Assembly (NCBI GenBank): GCA_030220185.1
Contig: JASPKZ010004950.1
Location: forward strand, 1,556,001 to 1,620,000
Source of the DNA: Diploptera punctata
Taxonomy: Eukaryota; Arthropoda; Insecta; Blattodea; Blaberidae
DNA: 64,000 nt
Direction: 5' to 3'
In this document: piece by piece, positions 11,063-22,097 of the stretch
How the letters are laid out: the number at the start of each line of letters is the position of its first letter
How positions within the stretch are numbered: the stretch's first letter is position 1
Program-made: the position numbers and the translations under genes
The notes under the pieces: model-generated
Told to the model about the DNA's origin: nothing
Databases searched by the model: none
Seen by the model: the letters and a program-made list of their open reading frames with translations, nothing else

Positions 11063-11520
11063 TTAGTTTAATTGATTGTCATAAACCGGAATCCCATGAA
11101 AATTTAATTGCTTACGATATTTTAGTGTCTAGGCACGAATACAATTATATTTAAAAAATTATTATTATCTAACATTATTATAACATTTATTGTAGTATGA
11201 GCTAAAAGTAATACTCTTCTAAAAAAAAATATCCTCCGGGCTGGATTTGAACAAGCGACCTATGGATGGATATAATATTAATTTCTTACAACGATGGACT
11301 AAAAAGTCGATAAGTTTGCAACCTATTATACCGGTTTTTTATTTTTTTGATGTCCTGATGATCCTGGCCAGAATCTTAGAAAAAAATTAATGAAATTATT
11401 GAATTGTCATTGGTCCTTTACAAGTAACACAAAGTTTCAAGTCAATCCAATGTTTTAAGTGGGTGAAAATCGTGTTGAAATATTCCATTACATAGATACA
11501 GGTCAAGCTAATATAAAGAA

Positions 11521-11775
11521 ATGAAATAGTAATTATGCCCGAAGGCTTGCAGCTTTACTAGGGAATTGTAGGTGTGGTAGCTTCCCGATGCTTTCCACAC
11601 CGGTGAAGGATGATAATGACCATATGATTTCGGGGATCGTATGGGCCTTAAAGTTTTCCTGACATTTGTCTTACAGGCGAGGAAAAGCCTCACCCAAAAA
11701 AACTGCCCCGAACGGGGATCGAACTCGGGCCCCGCTGCGTGACAAGGCAGCACGCTACCTCGAGACCACAACGGT
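11521..11775 (-). repeat. tRNA-headed SINE (family 3), minus strand
   Basis: Read on the minus strand it begins with a tRNA-like head (GTGGTCTCGAGGTAGCGTGC and a B box GTTCGATCCCCG). The body carries GACAAATGTCAGGAAAACTT and GGAAGCTACCACACCTACAA. It is the same family as 46023-46331, 47834-48170, 52240-52564, 55690-55957 and 58249-58582. Confidence 0.85.
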
Positions 11776-11963
11776 ATGTTTTTAAAAATGCAGGTTCCTC
11801 CACGGATAAAAGTTGAATTTTAGCCATTTTAGGAGTCAATTTTAGCCACTTCTGAAGCTTCTGATTGGGTGTTGGCTACCCTGGGCCAATAGGTATGAGC
11901 AGGGTATGAGTGTGGATTATCTCTGGGGGTGTGAATGACAGCTAATAGTTTACTTATGGAATC

Positions 11964-12300
11964 ATGAGACGTTACAGTACTAAAGAACGTGTATGTATAG
12001 TGAAGCTTTATTATAAGTATCTCTCTACAAGTAAGTGCCGCAAACATTTTAAACGTTCATTTCCAGATGTTAAAATTCCATCGAACAAAACTATAGCATA
12101 CCTTATTAATAAGTTTGAAACTCTCGGTACTGTATTGGGTAAATCACGCGAACCGTGGACCCAAAGAACTTACTAAGGAAATGTTAGATGATCTAAGGAG
12201 TAGATCACAGAAGTGTCCAAAAACATCAAAATTACTAGCACAAGAATCGAGACTGTCGAAGAAAACGGCAAGACGTGCGAAGAAACAGTTAAAACTACGA
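11964..12300 (+). pseudogene. DUF4817 helix-turn-helix ORF, frameshifted
   Basis: Starts MRRYSTKERVCIVKLYYKYL and continues with KHFKRSFPDVKIPSNKTIAY and INKFETLGTVLGKS. Homology then moves to another frame (GPKELTKEMLDDLRSRSQK, then SKLLAQESRLSKKTARRAKK). A one-base frameshift near 12150 separates the two halves. The layout matches the siblings at 3732-4073 and 13072-13431, with distinctly different sequence. No catalytic domain or inverted repeats were found around it. Confidence 0.75.
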
Positions 12301-12399
12301 CATGAGATGGTTCTATCGTTGTTTGACGGATTCAGTGATACAGTAAGTAGCATACACCATGGCACCAAAATCCTATTTTTTTTTAATTTTTATCCGTAA

Positions 12400-13050
12400 G
12401 GATAAATTATGTTTTGTATAATATTCCCTTCTGTCATTATAAACCAAGTCAAATGTGGTTGGCAATACTGCGAGCATGTAGGCAAAAGTTACGATCATCA
12501 TGGGTAAAAGTACAATATTTTTATGGTACAGCTCGTAATTATTGTATAAATAAGTTATAAACGCCCAACACACTAATTTGTAAATTGTGAATTTATAATT
12601 GTAAACATAATTCAATATTAAAAAAAAAATTAGTGTCCAAGGTTGGCTCATGTGTTTTACAGTTGTCACAATATTTTGTATATTTTGTAAGTGCCTAACA
12701 AATGAAAATAAAAATTAAATAGACAATTTAGTTTTGGTAAACCGGTATGCTATTTGTCACATTCTTCTGCTTTTGAAATTTATACCTATACCTTGCAAAA
12801 TTTGATTTGATATTTTGTCATTCTATCAGCTGTCAAGGACAAGGAAGTTGGCTACATTGCGGTAAGGCGTTTCGCGTTGCTTGTTAGCATGGTTAGCACT
12901 AGTCACCGTCACACAAACATGAAATCTTGGGTACAGATTAGGTTTGAGTAGACGGTTCATTTTTCAAAGCTTAATGAACTCCCAGATTATCCATTACAAA
13001 AATATAAATTTTAATAATTTATTTGTGATATAAACATTTTATTTTAACTT
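12400..13050. other. no supported feature
   Basis: AT-rich spacer between two DUF4817 copies. The minus-strand frame 12373-12669 has no recognisable domain. Confidence 0.4.
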
Positions 13051-13071
13051 GTGGATGTTACCGATACAATT

Positions 13072-13431
13072 ATGGTACGTTATAGTTTAGAAGAAAGAGT
13101 TTTTATATATGAAAATTATGTTAAATCGAAAAGTGCAAAGAAGTGCAGAAGACTGTTCAAAAAGGCGTACCCAATTAGTAAAGTGCCATCTAAATCTACT
13201 ATTTTGCAGCTGATTAAAAGAGTGCGAGAAAAAGGAAGTGTATGGAAATCCAACGAAGTTCATCGGCCAAAAAAAGTTGTATTGACAGAAGAAAAAATAG
13301 ATGAAATTGGTGCACAATTAGAACAATGTCCGGAAAAATCATTGTCCCGAATGGCGCAAGAAGCAAATATTAGTGAATCTACAGCGTGGAAAGCAACAAA
13401 AGTGTTACTTCGTACAACATCAGAGTTCAAG
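13072..13431 (+). CDS. DUF4817 helix-turn-helix protein, first exon or fragment
   Basis: The frame opens at 13051, but the Met at 13072 aligns with its siblings. Blocks are MVRYSLEERVFIYENYVKSK, CRRLFKKAYPISKVPSKSTI, REKGSV, then VLTEEKIDEIGAQLEQCPEK and RMAQEANISESTAWKATKVL. The reading is intact. Homology stops at about 13431, where CAAG|GTATTA could be a splice donor or a deletion edge. A truncated SINE follows 75 bp later. No DDE catalytic region follows within view. Likely role: N-terminal DNA-binding part of a transposase or a gene captured from one. Confidence 0.75.
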
Positions 13432-13505
13432 GTATTATATACAATAATGGACAGTTCCCACTTCAGCTACTGTAATTTAATTAATTTTCTCTTCTATTAT
13501 AGTTT

Positions 13506-13738
13506 GAGTCGGTGTGGTCAGGATTTTTAAACTGACCCAAACCTTCTGGTGGCACAATGGCCCTGGGATCGACTCAGCCTCTAACTGAAATGAGTACAGG
13601 TAGCTTGTTCTGGGTAAAGGCGGCCGTCATGCAGGGCTGACAACCCGGCTGACATCAAGTGCCGATTGTCTAGAAAAAGTGGGAGCCTTAACCTCCTACT
13701 ACCCCAAGGGCCTCCTGAGGCCTGTAGTGGGATCACTT
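13506..13738 (+). repeat. 5'-truncated SINE (family 2)
   Basis: The body matches the full copy at 7753-8065 from GGTCAGGATTTTTAAACTGA to GGGATCACTTTA. It lacks the tRNA head. Exact duplication TATTATAGTTT lies at 13495-13505 and 13739-13749. Confidence 0.88.
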
Positions 13739-13769
13739 TATTATAGTTTTAAGGGGAACAATAAACAAA

Positions 13770-14430
13770 AATTTTCGGAAAAAGTCCAGTATTTGGCGGA
13801 CACAAATTCTTCGAAGTTCGTCAGAATCGCATTGTGCATGTGCGAGTTGCAGGAGTTGCTGTAATGGTTAATGTAGCTTCCGGTAGATGGCTCTGCATTT
13901 GGCGTTACCAACTTTGGGAATAAATTCTCAAATGCTAAAAAAATGGACGTAAACTAACTTGCCATTTCCTAACCAAAGAAAACAATTTACATGCATATTA
14001 TTTATTCCCAAATGCTAAAAAAATGGATGTAAACCAACTTTCCATTTCCTAACCCAACAAAACAATTTACATGCGTATTATTTAATAAACTATAAACTAA
14101 TTTTGGAAAAAGTCGGTTATATGTCTCAGACAAATTTTTCTAAGTTCCACAGAATCGCAGTGCGCATGAGCGAGTTTCGGGAATTGCTGTAATGGTTAAT
14201 ATAGCCTCCGGTAGATGGCTCTGCAGTCGGCATTACCAACTTTGGGAATAAATTTCCAAATGCAAAAAAAAAATGGACGTTAACTAACTTGCCATTTTCT
14301 AACTAAAGAAAACAATTTACATGCATATTATTTATTCCTAAATGCTTAAAAAAAATGGACGTAAACCAACTTCCCATTTCCTAACGTAACAAAGCAATTT
14401 ACATGCATACTATTTAATGAACTATAAACT
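13770..14430 (+). repeat. ~326-bp tandem duplication of an unclassified repeat
   Basis: Two units (about 13775-14100 and 14101-14430) share GAATCGCA.TG.GCATG, GTTGCTGTAATGGTTAAT-like, TCCGGTAGATGGCTCTGCA and TTACCAACTTTGGGAATAAA. Each ends with two copies of AAAAAAATGGACGTAAAC. No coding capacity was recognised. Confidence 0.7.
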
Positions 14431-15399
14431 AATTTTACGTACACTAACACTAAATATGGTTTGAAATTATTTTCAAATGGTGGCAACGTTGGAACAACAT
14501 GGGAAAGTAGCAAGCAAGTAATTTATCCACGATCATGTTTTACGTAAATATATAAATATAAAATATTGTAAAGAAAGCTTGAAGATCATTGGAAAATGTT
14601 TAAAACAGTATAAAACGTGTTTACAGGTGTTTAGTGCATCAGTGGCATAAGAGTGTAAGTGTAAAATTGTGAGAGACATAAAACCTACCACATCCCTAAT
14701 TTTACGTACAGTAACACTAAATATGGTTTGAAATTATTTTTAAATGTTGGTAACTCTGATTTGAGAGCCACCTAGTGGATGTTACATGAATCATTTCCAC
14801 GTCTATAGAATCCGGATCACAAATTTTGCGTAATTTATAAATATTTAAAAATTGTAAGAAATGTTTATAAAATGGTTCCAAAATGTTTAAAATAGTATGA
14901 AACGTGTTTACAAGTGTTTAGTTGTTTAGTGCATCAGTGGCATAAGAATGTAAGCGTAGAATTGTGTCTGCCAAATAATGGACCTCAGCCAAATATTTCT
15001 TTCATATTAAGCATTACAGAGATTTTATGCCAGAGTCCACCTGCATTATTCACTGTTTAAACAGAATAGCCGATTTTTCCTTATGGTGTACCAGATTATC
15101 CAATAAACTTTACTGATGCACACTAACTTGCCCATATTGTTCACCTAACAAAATGAAAGGAGTATAGATGGACAATGTCTGCTGACCTGTAGCATGCTTC
15201 TGAATTTTACCAAAATAATAAATCTTAAAATTAAATTTGTATCGTAATAAAACAGCAGTTTATGCTTCACCATGAATTTTTCTAAGTCCTGCAGAATAAT
15301 AGTGCACATGTGCAAAGGGTTATGAATTTGCTCCATAGGTGACAGGACTGTCTGTGCTATCAAGTATGACCAACTTTGCAATAAATTCCCAAACATGCT
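14430..15399 (+). repeat. unclassified interspersed repeat (left part)
   Basis: Two related sub-units begin ATTTTACGTACA.TAACACTA (14431 and 14695) and end in GTGTTTAGTGCATCAGTGGC. Part of this block recurs inverted at about 51390-51830. The block resumes after a piggyBac insertion at 15404-16437. No proteins were recognised. Confidence 0.6.
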
Positions 15400-15403
15400 T
15401 TAA

Positions 15404-16437
15404 CCCATTCAACTCGTATGACGTGATGTTCACATGTGCTCTAGTGAGGCCCAGTCTTCGAATGACGTGACATTCACATTAAGCGCACAAGCTCATATAT
15501 TTTGCAATAACTTCCAAACTACCCCATAGATATCTAATGTGTTAGCTTTGCTAGGTTGCTGAGAGAAGTAAGAATTCGTGAAATTAGAAGCTATCTGTTT
15601 GTTGGAAATATATAGAAGAAATTTGTAGTGCTAAGTCTTTGAAATGGCATCTAAGAGGGTGTGTGGTGATGATCCTGATGGGATTCTGAATTTATTAGAG
15701 AGTTTTGTCCTTGCAACATTAGACAGAACACCGTCAGGAAAACTGAGGAGGGTAAAAGGGCAAAGACCTAGGGAAGAAATAAAAAAACCAAGACTCTGCC
15801 TGAAGTACCAGGATGCAAGGTGTTGACTTGCAAGACCAGATCACTGCCTTTTCACTATAATGCATTGCACTGTAAAAGGATAAAGAAAATTATTTTTCTA
15901 TTTGCTGGACATATTTATGTTTAACTCTTTTGTGGTCTACAATAATTTCATAGATAGCAAGACAGCATATTCAATCTTCAGAATAGCTGTCGCCAAGCAG
16001 TTATTGGAGACAATTCAGCTGCCATCCTATAATGTGAGAGGCCCCCATCATCAAGTACAACCCCTGTCAGTTTACAGGCAAGGAACTGGACTCACTTTCC
16101 ATTGTATATCCGCAGCACAGACAATAAAAAGAAACACTACAAATGTGTGTTCAAAACAGAACAAAAGAAGTGAAACTACATTTCAGAGCAAAAAGAGTGA
16201 AGTTCCACTTCATGTCCCAGAATGTTTCGAGATTTACCACACCAAAATATCGTTTTAGGCAAGTACAATTATTCAGATGCCTTCACTAAAATTTCTAAAG
16301 AAAAATATTTATGAAATTCCATTCTATGAGCATTTTTGTGTTTGCATGTAAAGAGCATGACACCTCCTGTCTTCTGTGGCCATTTAAATCTGAGTGGAGG
16401 GGAAAGTTAGCAGGCATTTAAATAAGAGTCCATTCGG
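15404..16437 (+). mobile_element. internally deleted piggyBac element
   Basis: TTAA flanks both sides (15400-15403, 16438-16441). The ends are CCCATTCAACTC on the left and, read inward from the right, CCGAATGGACTC. They match only partly as inverted repeats. The flanking unclassified repeat is continuous across the insertion (AATAAATTCCCAAACATGC ... AAATGGATGTACACTAACTT), which confirms the boundaries. It holds the beginning and end of a transposase with the middle missing. Confidence 0.82.
15644..16258 (+). pseudogene. piggyBac transposase relic, N- and C-terminal parts
   Basis: A short N-terminal frame (15644-15826, MASKRVCGDDPDGILNLLES...) is followed in other frames by NSFVVYNNFIDSK, KQLLETIQLPSYN and LSVYRQGTG, then a cysteine-rich end closing with VPLHVPECFEIYHTKISF and a stop. 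The C.xC...CFe.yHt end is the piggyBac C-terminal zinc-binding domain. Frameshifts lie near 16095 and 16170. The catalytic DDBD core is absent, so it cannot transpose itself. Confidence 0.82.
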
Positions 16438-16441
16438 TTAA

Positions 16442-17530
16442 AAATGGATGTACACTAACTTGCAATTTCATAACCTAACAAAGTAAATCATTTATATATT
16501 ATTTCAATAAACTAATTTGGTGTACATACTAAAGTACCCCTTTGTAACCTAACAAAATAAAAAAGTAATAGTGCAATTTTTTATTGTAGAGGTTGTTCTT
16601 ACCAATAGCACAGATTGTCATGCCATCTGTTGACAAAGCCTTGCAGATGCTTCTACGGTTCTGTACATCTTTAGAAAAGATTGAGAGATTTTGTGTACAT
16701 AAATAAATATTTAAGAATTGTAAAAAAAAGAAAAAAGAAAAGTTGGAAAATGTTAAGAGTAGGAAATATTAGTATACACGGAAAAAGTAAATACTATAAC
16801 AGTGTCATGAATATTGCATGATATAGCATAGTGAGAACTATACTACAGATGAGCCGAAAATTGTACTGCAACTGAAATCTATTGCTATAGGGTTTTTCAT
16901 GTCTAAAATAGGGCAGAACAGCAAATCTACTTACCCTTGATTTTTCAGTTTGTTGTTGTAAACTATAGCTCTTCTTCTATATTTACCAACATTTTTTAAT
17001 ATTTTAAACTTTTTCAAACAATTTTTATAACAATATTTGACAATTTTTAAGTATTTATTTAAATATGCAAATCACAACATTACGATGCTGTTAGACAACA
17101 TTGTGATGCTGACTGCTATTTTCTCCACAGAGTATATTACTTAATCTATGATTTTTCTACCGCTGGTTTGGGTTATTGCTGATTGGAATGGCATTAGGAA
17201 GTGATAAATAAGTGTACACCCATTTTTAATAAACATTTGGTAATTTTAATATAGAAAAAAACTGCACGTAAACTTATGTGAAATATTTTCAAGTCCTATA
17301 GAACAACAGTGCGCATGCACCAGAGTTTATAGAGCCAGCGATAACCCACCATTGAACCATATATCGATTATCATCCTCGATTACTATTGATATTTTACTA
17401 AAGTTTAAAAATCTTATGCTAGATGGCAGCATATCGCTATGAAATTTAAATGACCAATCTTTGCAATAAATCCCCAAATCTATGTTAAAGAAATATATTA
17501 ATAATATTAAAAGGCTGAACTGCACTTTTA
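16442..17530 (+). repeat. unclassified interspersed repeat (right part)
   Basis: Continuation of the block at 14430-15399. The stretch 16945-17255 (AACTATAGCTCTTCTTCT..., AGTGATAAATAAGTGTACAC) recurs on the plus strand at about 51055-51340. No ORF with family features. Confidence 0.6.
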
Positions 17531-17765
17531 CTTACGGTACTCTTGATTTTTCAGTTTATTGTTGTAAATGTATCATAGGCCTATTCAATTATATATATGG
17601 ATGACATTACAGGCTATAGTTCTACCATTTTCTGTACAAATGGCAAACCATCCACTGTCTGCTAATGAATTTTTCTTCTTTTGTGTATACTGTCTTTATA
17701 TTAATTATAATTATGCCAAATATAACGCGTAGACGAATAGCCTTTTGAAGAAAGAAAATTTATTA

Positions 17766-18290
17766 TAACTAAAGTCTGGATGTTAGGCACTTAAAACATT
17801 CAAAATAGGCAGGCAAAAAAGGCACTAAAACCATTAATATAGGCACTAAAATTCAGAATAGGATCTTACAAAAATGGACTACAACGTTAATTTTTACATG
17901 TTAAAATAAAATAGCCGGTGACTTGTTATTTCGCCTAACGGGAGTGCATTGAGGTGGAAACCATCCACCTGCTAGATTGTCTTTTTGCCACTCTTATCCT
18001 AAAATATTCTAAGAGAGAATTTATAAAAAGAACACTTGAAAATTTCTATGCAATGATATGTGTCATGAGGTCTGTTGATTTCAATTGATTTAATTTAAAT
18101 ATTAAGTTAATTTCAAGAAAAAATGGCAAATAGACATTTATAGACATTGTAAGCTGAAATAGGCATTTATAGGCAAAATAAACTTCATGGAAAACAACTG
18201 TACGATCATAGGTATGAACTTATATGAAGTCACTTTTACAATATCTCTAATAAATAACTATACGCATTTTCCCTAATATCCGGTCTCTAA
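17766..18290 (+). repeat. unclassified repeat, copy 1
   Basis: Matches the reverse complement of 25050-25494 plus 26346-26412 (TTCGCCTAACGGGAGTGCAT, GGTGGAAACCATCCACCTGC, ACTTCATGGAAAACAAC). The outer parts repeat AAAATAGGCA-like text. No protein recognised. The copy at 25 kb is split by an 830-bp repeat. Confidence 0.7.
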
Positions 18291-18524
18291 TTATAACATT
18301 ATAGATCTAGGCCTATGATGAGAAACTTATTTATTAAAAAAAAGTACTGCACTGGATTCAAACTGGAGACCAATATAGTTTACTGTCTATCATGGTTCTT
18401 GCATTAGCCATCTAGTCTATTGAATAATAATAGAAAGGAGCATTCGGAAGAGCATTAGTTTCAAAAGTTTTATGTTCTTTTTCACTGATCATTGTAGTCC
18501 AGTATTCACTCTTTGCTGTATTCA

Positions 18525-18840
18525 CTAATTGATTTTGTTATGTTTTTTACACTCTGTGATATGATAAAGTTTGTATTTATTACCGCATAGTGCACAGTTG
18601 CTGTGTTTGGTTGGCTGATGGAATTTTTTATTTTCACAGATTTTATGATGAAAGACATGTATTGCTAGTCTAGTTACGTGTCTTTGTGTCTGATATTCTC
18701 TTGTCCAGTTTCTGTCTGGCATGGCACTGGAGGTGTAAAATTCCTCATTTGTTTCCTTCCGTTTCTGTTCTCTGGTTTGTATTTCTTTTTGATATGGTTC
18801 TGTAGATGGTAGGATGTATGCTATCCTGTGTGCCGGTTCG
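18525..18840 (-). pseudogene. LINE C-terminal zinc-knuckle fragment
   Basis: The minus strand reads EFYTSSAMPDRNWTREYQTQ, RHVTRLAIHVFHHKIC, then CALCGNKYKLYHITECKKHN. A final CxxC(x6)H(x4)C knuckle after an H(V/L)xT(R)xAIHxFHHxIC block also ends the LINE at 36990-39153, so the two belong to related elements. The RT is missing. The frame remains open upstream to about 18840. Confidence 0.65.
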
Positions 18841-18849
18841 CTCAGGGTA

Positions 18850-19625
18850 GAATATGATCACTCAGGGATGTTTATATTATACACTTATTATTTCAGTTTA
18901 TTGGATAATTTTGTATGTACAATTATGGACTTACAATTGTTTTATACTTCGCTAACTCAGAGTGGAGTTGACGAATTTACTTAAGCCCACTAAAGGTCGC
19001 GAACGGTTACTGAAGAACTTGACTATTGTAGAACATAGAAGCGCAAGAGAGTTTTCATGCACGTCCTCGCCTTATAAGGGCGATGACTCCTCCCATAAAG
19101 TTGCCATCCCCACTCCGAGTGTATATGTTATTCATTATAGCTTAGAGGGGTAGGTACCATTCGTTTGGGTTTAATGTTGGTAATAGACTCGTGTGCACGT
19201 TTGTGTGCCTTCCAATTATTACTATTAATGGTACGTTTTAGTACTTTACGAGTCTATTACTTCTTGCCACACCTGATGTCTTCTATGAAATATGTTTTTC
19301 ACATAAGTACAGATATTAATCTGGATGGTGCTGTATTTCCAGTTTTGATGGTTCTCTTCATGAAGCTTGCTTTCACTTTCTTTATTTTGATGAGGTTGCT
19401 GATCGTTAATTTGTGCCATATGATATTGATTCTGTATGTAACTATGGGATCTGTTGTTGTGTGGAAAAGTGTCATTGCAGTGTCTGTTATTAGGTGATTC
19501 GATGTTTCAGATGTCATTTTCTTCAAGCAGAGACTCCTCCCCTTCTAACTGCCCATTGATGCTCCGTAGCACAGGTATTGCAAGCCGTGTTTGCAGGTGG
19601 ACTCACAGCCGCCCATGCATCTCAT
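18850..19625 (-). other. unclassified, possibly retroelement-derived
   Basis: The minus strand holds a frame LTISNLIKIKKVKASFMKRT, then IKTGNTAPSRLISVL (19299-19526), and after a break EDIRCGKK. The basic composition and position resemble retroelement termini seen elsewhere in the window, but I cannot name a family. The plus-strand frame 19165-19497 is probably its shadow. Confidence 0.3.
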
Positions 19626-19638
19626 CTATTGAAACTTT

Positions 19639-20142
19639 TATATATTAAATTTTGAGAATTTTTAACATTATGAGGTTCAATTAATAAGAATTCAATGAAT
19701 CGTGATTTCTTCTTACCTCATACTTCTATGTTTTTTTTAACACAGCACTGCAGTATCGGTGACCCATTATCACCATCGTCAGCTGTTTTTACGACTGTCA
19801 ATTTTTTTCTTTTTTGCCGGTAATTATCCAAACTGCTATCTGGTGTTCTTTTGAAGGAATTACTCTCCAAACTGCCATCTGGTGTTCTTTTGAATGAATA
19901 ATTTATTTTCTTCTTACCTCATACTTCTATATTCATTCAAAAGAACACCAGATGGCAGTTTGGAGAGTAATTCCTTCAAAAGAACACCAGATGGCAGTTT
20001 GGATAATTACCGGCAAATAAAAACAAATTGACAGTCGTGAAAACAGCTGATGATGGTGATAATGGGTCACCGATACTGCAGCGCTGTGTTTAAAAAAACA
20101 TAGAAGTATGAGGTAAGAAGAAATCACGATTCATTTAATTCT
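19639..20142 (-). mobile_element. PLE hairpin, long-arm non-coding
   Basis: Arms of about 230 bp contain CCAAACTGCCATCTGGTGTT twice per side and a hammerhead-like core with a perfect CTGATGA (20047-20053), but GATA in place of GAAA. The asymmetric tail is on the left. Exact duplication TATTGAAACTTT lies at 19627-19638 and 20143-20154. A decayed relative lies at 33058-33250. Confidence 0.82.
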
Positions 20143-20479
20143 TATTGAAACTTTGATAACCTGATGTGTATTTCTTACCTTCTTGTTCATATGCAAATTG
20201 AATGCAAAATTTTAAACTGATTTACTTATCTCTGTTCAATTCATATCAGCATATATTATTGTTCAGTTGTATAACATATTTCATAATAATGAACCAAATA
20301 AGTGAATTTAAGCTATTTAAATAAGCATAGTTATGTGAAGAAAGCATCATGTGTGGAGTGCAGAAGATGTGAGACTTTGAATATTTCAAGTGCTCATAGT
20401 TTCTTAGTGGCATTGTACAATAGGTATTGCCAAAGCAGTATTCTGTGTGCACTTTAATGATAATAAATAGAGTTAAATT

Positions 20480-21160
20480 TTTATGACTCGCCTCATAATT
20501 GTAGATTTCTTGAAGACTATAGTTTTGATACACTACATATCATTTCATATAACTGTTGAATTGGTAGTTGGCGATCCTGTAGGTTGATTCCTGCTCCCTC
20601 TGTTGGCTGACTGATGAACTTCCAAATTAAATCTTTTTCCCTGGGAATTTCAAAATTCATGATTTTCTTTTTATTTTTGTGGATGTGAATTTTTTCAAAA
20701 CTGTGAGTTCCTTAGATCTATCTAAGTAACTGACATTTGTTTCAATTCTGTTTTTTCTGACCATGCATGTGCAGCTATTGTAGATTTTTCTATTTCCCCA
20801 TTTTTAACATTTCATAAAGTGTACTTTCAACATTGTATTTAAATTCCTTTTTGTTTTTTCTATGTATATTTTTCACAATTTTTGGTTATAATCATTTTTT
20901 GGTGTTAATTTAATATTAAATTTGCTGAAAAATTTTTTGAAAACTTATTGTATGCCAAAGGGTGGTATGTACATTTCTTGAATTTTTTTTACTAATTTCT
21001 TTATTGGTCTGAAGAGTACTTTCATTTATAAATTTTTATTTTATTTTAAATTTATTTATTTTCTTATGAATAATATTTTCATCAAAACCATTTTCTTTTG
21101 CCACATTTAAAATGAGTTTTTTCTCTTTATTGTTATTAAAATTATGACAATTCATTTTAT
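20480..21160 (-). pseudogene. PLE remnant with endonuclease coding, minus strand
   Basis: Reading the minus strand recovers decayed versions of the blocks in the 30608-32719 element. These are the RT tail (VAKENGFDENIIHKKINKFK at 21036-21130), the linker rich in F and K, and the GIY-YIG endonuclease region. It is full of stops and frameshifts. A PLE-type end (GACTCGCCTCATAATTG) lies at about 20483. Confidence 0.65.
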
Positions 21161-21166
21161 TTTCAG

Positions 21167-21290
21167 AAAAAAATGAAGAAAGTAAAAAGGGAACCACGTC
21201 AGAATGAAACCAACAAAATTGACGAAAATACATCCAAGTCAGGATGAAGCTGATAGTACAGATGAAATGGATCAATTTGACATTGCTGAA
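21167..21290 (+). CDS. acidic exon of a probable VKxE gene (5' exon)
   Basis: Acceptor TTTTCAG ends at 21166 and donor GAA|GTAAGT starts at 21291. In the frame fixed by the donor, an ATG at 21204 opens MKPTKLTKIHPSQDEADSTD, then EMDQFDIAE, ending in phase 0 like the later exons. A different frame upstream reads KMKKVKREPRQNETNKIDEN. It carries a VKREP motif typical of this gene type but stops at 21243. Either the true start is 21204 or a one-base change near 21240 has broken a longer exon. Confidence 0.45.
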
Positions 21291-21639
21291 GTAAGTTATA
21301 AACCATTCTGTAAATGTTCTTTGCAGTTTGACTGGTAAAACCATAAAGATATCAAAAGATAGCCTGGCAAACAGCCTATGTAGCTTTGAAACAGGAAGTC
21401 TAAATTATGGTTCTAATCCATTTTTGTTCAGTTTTCATCATGGTCTAGGGCTAAATTCAATGAATTTAATTGAAACAGCAAAATGTATAACAAATAGTAC
21501 CTGTATTAAATAATTAAAATATGTATATTATAAAAAAAATAATATTGAGCATTCTGCTGAACTTTGCAATTCCTAAAAAATTGACTTATTTGAATGTCAA
21601 TGTTTTTATTATTAATTTCTTACATCTCAATGATGGATA

Positions 21640-21910
21640 CATTTTATTTGAAGAGAAAAATATACACTCAGACTGGGGTTTCAACCCAGGATATTTTGCT
21701 TTCTATGTGAATGCTCTATCAACTGAGCTATCTGAGAAACTCCAATCTAAATGCAAATTTTTCTCTTAAAAATTAATAGTGTGTATCAGAGAAAAATTTG
21801 CATTTAGATTGGAGTTTCTCAGATAGCTCAGTTGGTAGAGCATTTGCATAGAAAGTGAAAGGTCTTGGGTTCAAACCCCAGTCTGAGCATATATATTTTT
21901 CTCTTCAAAT
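21640..21910. repeat. paired, inverted tRNA-like SINE heads
   Basis: The plus strand at 21824-21893 reads CAGATAGCTCAGTTGGTAGA ... GGTTCAAACCCCAGTCTGAG, a tRNA-like A and B box. The minus strand at 21663-21735 carries the same sequence inverted. The two arms share AATCTAAATGCAAATTTTTC around a short loop. The sequence after the head (ATTTTTCTCTTCAAATA) also follows the tRNA-like sequence at 28124, so all are one SINE-like family. Confidence 0.75.
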
Positions 21911-22097
21911 ATAAAATGTTATTTAAATGTGTTTAAATGTCACAAAGAGTAAGTGGGGGCCAGCAAACAGTTTTAAGATACTTTTTGAACTTCACAGTGG
22001 GTACAGAAAGGAGATGCACTATCTCCTCTTTTATTCAATTTTGTACTACAGTATGCCATCAAATCTATAGAGGATAAAGAAGATGTACAACTCAATG

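Larger units (their letters stand above)
10108..11883. mobile_element. non-autonomous hAT element
   Basis: The ends are CAGGGTTGCCAA (10108-10119) and, read inward from the right, CAGGGTAGCCAA (11872-11883): 11 of 12 bases match, in the CAGGG.TGCCAA style of hAT transposons. The outermost bases are flanked by an exact 8-bp duplication GGCCAATA (10100-10107, 11884-11891), the hAT hallmark length. No transposase is encoded. Inside are a large foldback (about 10508-10990) and a minus-strand SINE (11521-11775), both later or internal additions. Confidence 0.88.

Noticed and set aside
12373..12669. Minus-strand ORF of 98 residues as a gene
   Set aside because: AT-rich, no domain, no splice or start context, and it overlaps intergenic text. 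Chance frame.
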